In this document: piece by piece, positions 4,579-7,372 of the stretch | Numbering within the stretch: the stretch's first letter is position 1 | Layout of the letters: each line of letters begins with the position of its first letter | Assembly (NCBI GenBank): GCA_043823315.1 | Contig: JBDRAU010000010.1 | Coordinates: 1-7,372, forward strand | Origin: JBDRAU01 sp043823315 | GTDB lineage: Bacteria; Patescibacteriota; UBA1384; DTJR01 | Direction: 5' to 3' | DNA length: 7,372 nt | Notes under the pieces: generated by a model | The model's database searches: none | Told to the model about the DNA's origin: nothing | What the model saw: the letters and a program-made list of their open reading frames with translations, nothing else | Position numbers and translations under genes: made by a program

Positions 4579-5604
4579 ATGAGCGCCAAAACGCTCAGCA
4601 ACATGTGGATCGTCATCGCCTTCATGGCGATGGCGGCCACAGCCGCGCAAGCGGCAGGCAGTAACTTCTACGCCCCCCAGCAGTGGGGTGGCGATGGAGT
4701 GACGGATCAGGCGGTGGACGAGCAGTATTTCCGCCGCATGGTCGAGCGCGAGCCCGGCGCGGTGATCGTCGCCGCGGTCGCGGCTAACAACCGCGAACGA
4801 ATTGGTGGCCTCGAGGGTCGCGTGGGCGACCTAGAGGGCAGGGTCGACGGCCATGACACCGAGTTGCTCCGCCAAGCGCGGTGTAACTACGGTGGGCCGT
4901 CCTATTCATCCCCAGCCGCCACGCAGGGGCCGAGTGGTGCGGGGAGCACCACGATCAACAACAACTACTATGGTGACTCCCCCGCAACGCCGTCAGTCAC
5001 ACCGCCGAAACCCCCGCCTTCCGGTGGGGACAACAACAAGAAATCCAAGCCGGCGAAAGAGCCGGAGGAAGGGAGGGCTCCCGTGGTAACATTCTGGCAA
5101 GTTATCGGGGGACTCATCGTATTGGGGGCGCTGGGATACGGACTTTACGCTGCGTTCACCTCGACGGCCACGGCCAACGAGGATAATGCCGAGAAGAGAC
5201 GCATCAAACGGCAAGAGCAACAGACCGCAGCAAACGCCGGCGCGTTCGCCGAGCAGGGCGTCGCCCTGCAGATGCTGGCAACAGCATCCCCGGACGGAGT
5301 CAACGAGCGCTACAAAGCGCTTATTCGCGACTCCGCCGGACGGGCGTTCGGCTGGCGGGAAGGTAACCTCCACTACACTGGTGGCACGACCGCCGGTGCT
5401 GGCGGGGTAACACCGCGCGCAATCACACCGGATCCAGCCGAGACGGCTGCCCGCGCCGGTCTCAGCCGTGCGGGTAGCTTGTCGGCAGTTCCGGCAGTCG
5501 CTGCCGGCCAGGCTCAGGCGATCGCCGCCATCCTGACCGCGCGCGGCATCGACCTGACCGATGACGCGGCCGTCGACGCTGTCGTCGCGGCCAACCCAGT
5601 CTAG
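4579..5604 (+). CDS. GC-rich orphan gene: exported single-pass membrane protein with short coiled coil
   Basis: I do not recognise this 341-residue protein. It begins with a classical signal peptide (Lys4, hydrophobic core 9-22, AxA-type site AQA before residue 26). The mature outer part has an acidic/aromatic segment, then a heptad-patterned coiled coil (about 75-97, with L78, V82, L85, V89, L96 in a/d positions and two near-identical LEGRV units), a single Cys102, an Asn/Tyr-rich stretch (NNNYYGDS) and a Pro/Lys-rich stalk (135-168). A transmembrane helix (169-193, VTFWQVIGGLIVLGALGYGL) is followed by a basic cluster (EKRRIKRQEQQ), placing the roughly 145-residue Ala-rich C-terminal tail in the cytoplasm: a type I topology. 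The SD AAGGAGG is strong, and promoter and terminator make it monocistronic. High GC and GCC/GTC/CGC-type codons differ from the neighbours. A surface or adhesion-related role is only a guess from architecture. Confidence 0.85.
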   Translation: MSAKTLSNMWIVIAFMAMAATAAQAAGSNFYAPQQWGGDGVTDQAVDEQYFRRMVEREPGAVIVAAVAANNRERIGGLEGRVGDLEGRVDGHDTELLRQARCNYGGPSYSSPAATQGPSGAGSTTINNNYYGDSPATPSVTPPKPPPSGGDNNKKSKPAKEPEEGRAPVVTFWQVIGGLIVLGALGYGLYAAFTSTATANEDNAEKRRIKRQEQQTAANAGAFAEQGVALQMLATASPDGVNERYKALIRDSAGRAFGWREGNLHYTGGTTAGAGGVTPRAITPDPAETAARAGLSRAGSLSAVPAVAAGQAQAIAAILTARGIDLTDDAAVDAVVAANPV

Positions 5605-5636
5605 TTCAGCGTCAGCATCACGAAAGAGAACCACAA

Positions 5637-5681
5637 GGGAGAGGTAGAGCATCTGCTCAACACCTCTCCCTCTTTTCTTTT
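5637..5681 (+). terminator. Strong Rho-independent terminator of the plus-strand GC-rich unit
   Basis: A perfect 9-bp stem GGGAGAGGT (5637-5645)/ACCTCTCCC (5662-5670) with an inner GAGC/GCTC stem in its loop is followed by TCTTTTCTTTT (5671-5681). It lies 32 nt after the TAG stop. Confidence 0.92.
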
Positions 5682-5708
5682 GCAAAAATCTACTAAAAGC
5701 AATAGAAT
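5680..5708 (+). promoter_or_regulatory. Possible promoter of the large open frame at the right edge
   Basis: TTGCAA (5680-5685) and TAGAAT (5703-5708) are spaced by 17 nt, right behind the preceding terminator. The -10 box is 5/6 and the -35 box 4/6 to consensus; the conserved TGTGC of the other two promoters is absent. It would put the two palindromic repeats into a leader of about 110 nt. Confidence 0.35.
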
Positions 5709-5726
5709 ATAAATGATATGATTTGG

Positions 5727-5760
5727 ATTCCCGATGTCGAACTTTGTTCGGCTCGAGAAT
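5727..5760. repeat. Palindromic intergenic repeat, first unit
   Basis: Outer arms ATTCCCGA (5727-5734) and TCGAGAAT (5753-5760) pair at 7 of 8 positions, and an inner perfect stem CGAAC-TTT-GTTCG (5738-5750) lies within. The ending GAGAATGACA resembles the class of the 1471-1552 repeat. Confidence 0.55.
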
Positions 5761-5786
5761 GACAATAAATATCGCAACGCAAAAAG

Positions 5787-5827
5787 ATCCCTCGACTTTC
5801 TCGAAAAGGTAGGAAGCGCCCGGGATG
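5787..5827. repeat. Palindromic intergenic repeat, second unit, overlapping a start codon
   Basis: The arms ATCCC (5787-5791) and GGGAT (5822-5826) with an inner CTTT/AAAG stem have the AGATCCCTCGACT...CGGGATGACA shape seen in dispersed repeats of uncultivated bacteria. The terminal ATGACA contains the first ATG of the following open frame. Confidence 0.5.
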
Positions 5828-7372
5828 ACAGGAAAGTCACAAGGAGGAAATTTGCCAGTAGAAGCTCCACAAGCGGGAGCCGGTGTTGTAGGTGAAGAAG
5901 AACAGCCGCAAGACGGACGCGTTGGCGTGCGTGATTTTATAGAATCGGAACAAACACCGATAGAAAACGAAGCTGATTCCGAAGCTTTGGATATAATCAG
6001 AAGAATTGAAAAAAAGCACAAAACGACACTTTCACCCGAAGCGCGAAAAATTGTAATCGATAGTCAGCTAGGACTTAATCTTGATAACATCGATAATCAT
6101 ACTGCAGACACCTTTAACTCTTACGAGAGACTCTATAAACGAGATCCTGACAGCAAATTGGCGCGATTCGTTAATAACTTCCATAATCTAAGAAAAGGAA
6201 CGGCCGGCAAAATAGCCGCTTCCGTCGGAACTTCTGTTGCTCTAAGATCCGCTCTGCATTTACTCCCTGGAGTATTTGGGTCTTTTGCCGGTACAATCAC
6301 CGGTACTTTAGTTGGTGGAGGAATGGGTTATTGGCGCGCGTATGAAGTCGAAAAGTCGAAACAGTACGGAGTCGATGGAGCTATCGCGGAATATAATCGA
6401 ATCAAGAATGACGCTCAAGACCCCAGAGCCAAACTGAGCGCTTTATCTTTTTTACAATCTTTTTTACACGGTTATGAACCAGAGAATGAAGGATCCCAAG
6501 ATGTAAACCGTCAAGGAGAGCGGAAAGAGGTTTTTTCCGGAAATGCAGCAGAACTGCTTGAGTTGCTTGTTTTTTATAATTCCGAAATGAAATCAAATCT
6601 AGTAGAGGATGAAGGAGAGAGAGCGTTGCTAATTAACATGTTAAGCGGAAGAGGCAATAAATTCCAAGGGGAGTTTATAAAATCAACCAAAGACGCTTGC
6701 AAAAAAGCCGGAATTGCGGGAATGAAGCGGGGGATGTTATATGGCGGCTTAATAGGCGTAGCTTCCGATGCGGTTAGTTTCGTCTCGCACTGGCTCCGGA
6801 CCGAGCACGCCCAAGGGGAGTATATGTCGGAGCATTACGGCCGACAGAACGAGATCACCGTGACCGACGGGCCGGCGATCAGGATGGATCACAATTTGCC
6901 GATCGATCCGCACCTCGCCAACCAAGGCGTTCACCTCGAGATGACCGAATGGGGCAATTCTTTGAGCGATGCGGTCAAGCGCGGGATTGAATCCGGACAA
7001 CTGGACGTTCCGCAGGACTACATCACCGAGATGGCCAAGCAGGGCTATACCGACGAACAGGCTATCAATCAATTTATTTACAACTTCAACTTCGCCACTC
7101 CGATCGAAGGGCACGACTGGGTCGCCGATGGACTTTCGCGCCATTTCAATATTGACGGACTGAAGCATCTGGTTGAAAACGCCGCCAAAACCGCTCCCGG
7201 TGGCAGTTTTGATTATAACAATTTCGCCCAAACTCTCGGCAACGCTGACAACTTTTTGTCCAATCAATATCCGTCAATTGGGGTTGATTACGTTGTTCAT
7301 GATCCAGTTCCGTTTAAGGAAAGCTTACTTTATCAGGACGCAATGGCCGATGCCGCCAAGCATACGGGCGAG
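5825..7372 (+). CDS. Large unrecognised protein with glycine-rich hydrophobic segments (3' end outside window)
   Basis: The frame is open for 516 codons with no stop before the window edge. A TAG lies in frame shortly upstream (about 5810), so the start is either ATG 5825, which lies in the end of a palindromic repeat and has only a weak SD, or TTG 5852, preceded by AAGGAGG (5841-5847) at a short 4-nt spacing. The N-terminal third is hydrophilic and acidic. A first hydrophobic Gly/Ala-rich stretch (about residues 131-173, with GSFAGTITGTLVGGGMGYW) and a second (about 292-318, with GIAGMKRGMLYGGLIGVASD) have small-residue spacing typical of packed membrane helices or insertion segments. There is no N-terminal signal peptide. 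The part after about residue 315 is rich in aromatic and acidic residues (for example EMTEWGNSLSDAV). GC rises from about 30-42% to about 60% near 6770. I cannot assign a family; a large envelope-associated protein is possible. Confidence 0.8.
   Translation, partial: MTGKSQGGNLPVEAPQAGAGVVGEEEQPQDGRVGVRDFIESEQTPIENEADSEALDIIRRIEKKHKTTLSPEARKIVIDSQLGLNLDNIDNHTADTFNSYERLYKRDPDSKLARFVNNFHNLRKGTAGKIAASVGTSVALRSALHLLPGVFGSFAGTITGTLVGGGMGYWRAYEVEKSKQYGVDGAIAEYNRIKNDAQDPRAKLSALSFLQSFLHGYEPENEGSQDVNRQGERKEVFSGNAAELLELLVFYNSEMKSNLVEDEGERALLINMLSGRGNKFQGEFIKSTKDACKKAGIAGMKRGMLYGGLIGVASDAVSFVSHWLRTEHAQGEYMSEHYGRQNEITVTDGPAIRMDHNLPIDPHLANQGVHLEMTEWGNSLSDAVKRGIESGQLDVPQDYITEMAKQGYTDEQAINQFIYNFNFATPIEGHDWVADGLSRHFNIDGLKHLVENAAKTAPGGSFDYNNFAQTLGNADNFLSNQYPSIGVDYVVHDPVPFKESLLYQDAMADAAKHTGE

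Noticed and set aside
4993..6021. Long minus-strand open frame (342 codons) opposite the exported protein gene and the start of the large frame
   Set aside because: It is antisense to a gene with signal peptide, SD, promoter and terminator, crosses that terminator and two palindromic repeats, and has no recognisable domain; open antisense frames are common in GC-rich sequence.
6749..7267. Minus-strand frame of 172 codons in the right-edge region
   Set aside because: Shadow of the plus-strand open frame; it appears only where GC rises, and no SD or domain supports it.

Overview
The window looks like chromosomal DNA from a small-genome uncultivated bacterium, most likely of the Candidate Phyla Radiation (Patescibacteria). 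This is an inference. It rests on a stand-alone four-helix-bundle (23S rRNA intervening-sequence family) gene, AT-rich heptamer arrays of the AATTAAG/AATAAAG type between genes, palindromic intergenic repeats ending in ATGACA or GCAATCT, and promoters of the TTGACA-17-TATAAT type with a conserved TGTGCTA. No marker gene here fixes the lineage. TGA is used as a stop just before a clear terminator, so the Gracilibacteria/Absconditabacteria code (TGA = Gly) is unlikely.

Layout. At the left edge is the 3' end of an M16-family zinc peptidase gene (+), closed by a 12-bp hairpin that overlaps its stop codon. Next comes a GC-rich (about 65-70% in sampled lines) single-gene unit on the minus strand (about 581-1462) with its own promoter, a 5' leader that can fold in two ways, an orphan 231-residue protein and a perfect UUCG-loop terminator. 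The minus-strand block 1579-4180 has ordinary composition. In order of transcription it encodes a bacterial PH-domain membrane protein, a four-helix-bundle protein, nucleoside diphosphate kinase (own promoter) and a WecA/TagO-type polyprenyl-phosphate sugar-1-phosphate transferase. Period-7 arrays lie on both sides of the four-helix-bundle gene and in front of the wecA-like gene.

A second GC-rich single-gene unit, on the plus strand, spans 4278-5681. Its promoter closely resembles that of the first unit (23 of 29 positions identical by hand alignment). It has a leader of about 265 nt that can be drawn as six successive hairpins, several showing GGA/GGAG in the loop. It encodes an orphan exported single-pass membrane protein with a short coiled coil, and it ends at a strong terminator. 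From 5825 to the right edge runs a long open frame without a stop: at least 516 codons of an unrecognised protein with two glycine-rich hydrophobic stretches and a sharp composition change near 6770.

The most interesting part is the pair of GC-rich units. Both are free-standing, share a promoter design, have structured leaders, encode proteins I cannot assign, and lie between palindromic intergenic repeats. They look like acquired or separately evolving modules in a lower-GC genome. The 4313-4578 leader is the best candidate for an undescribed RNA element. The remaining genes are housekeeping or envelope functions: nucleotide balance, cell-surface glycan initiation and membrane proteins.
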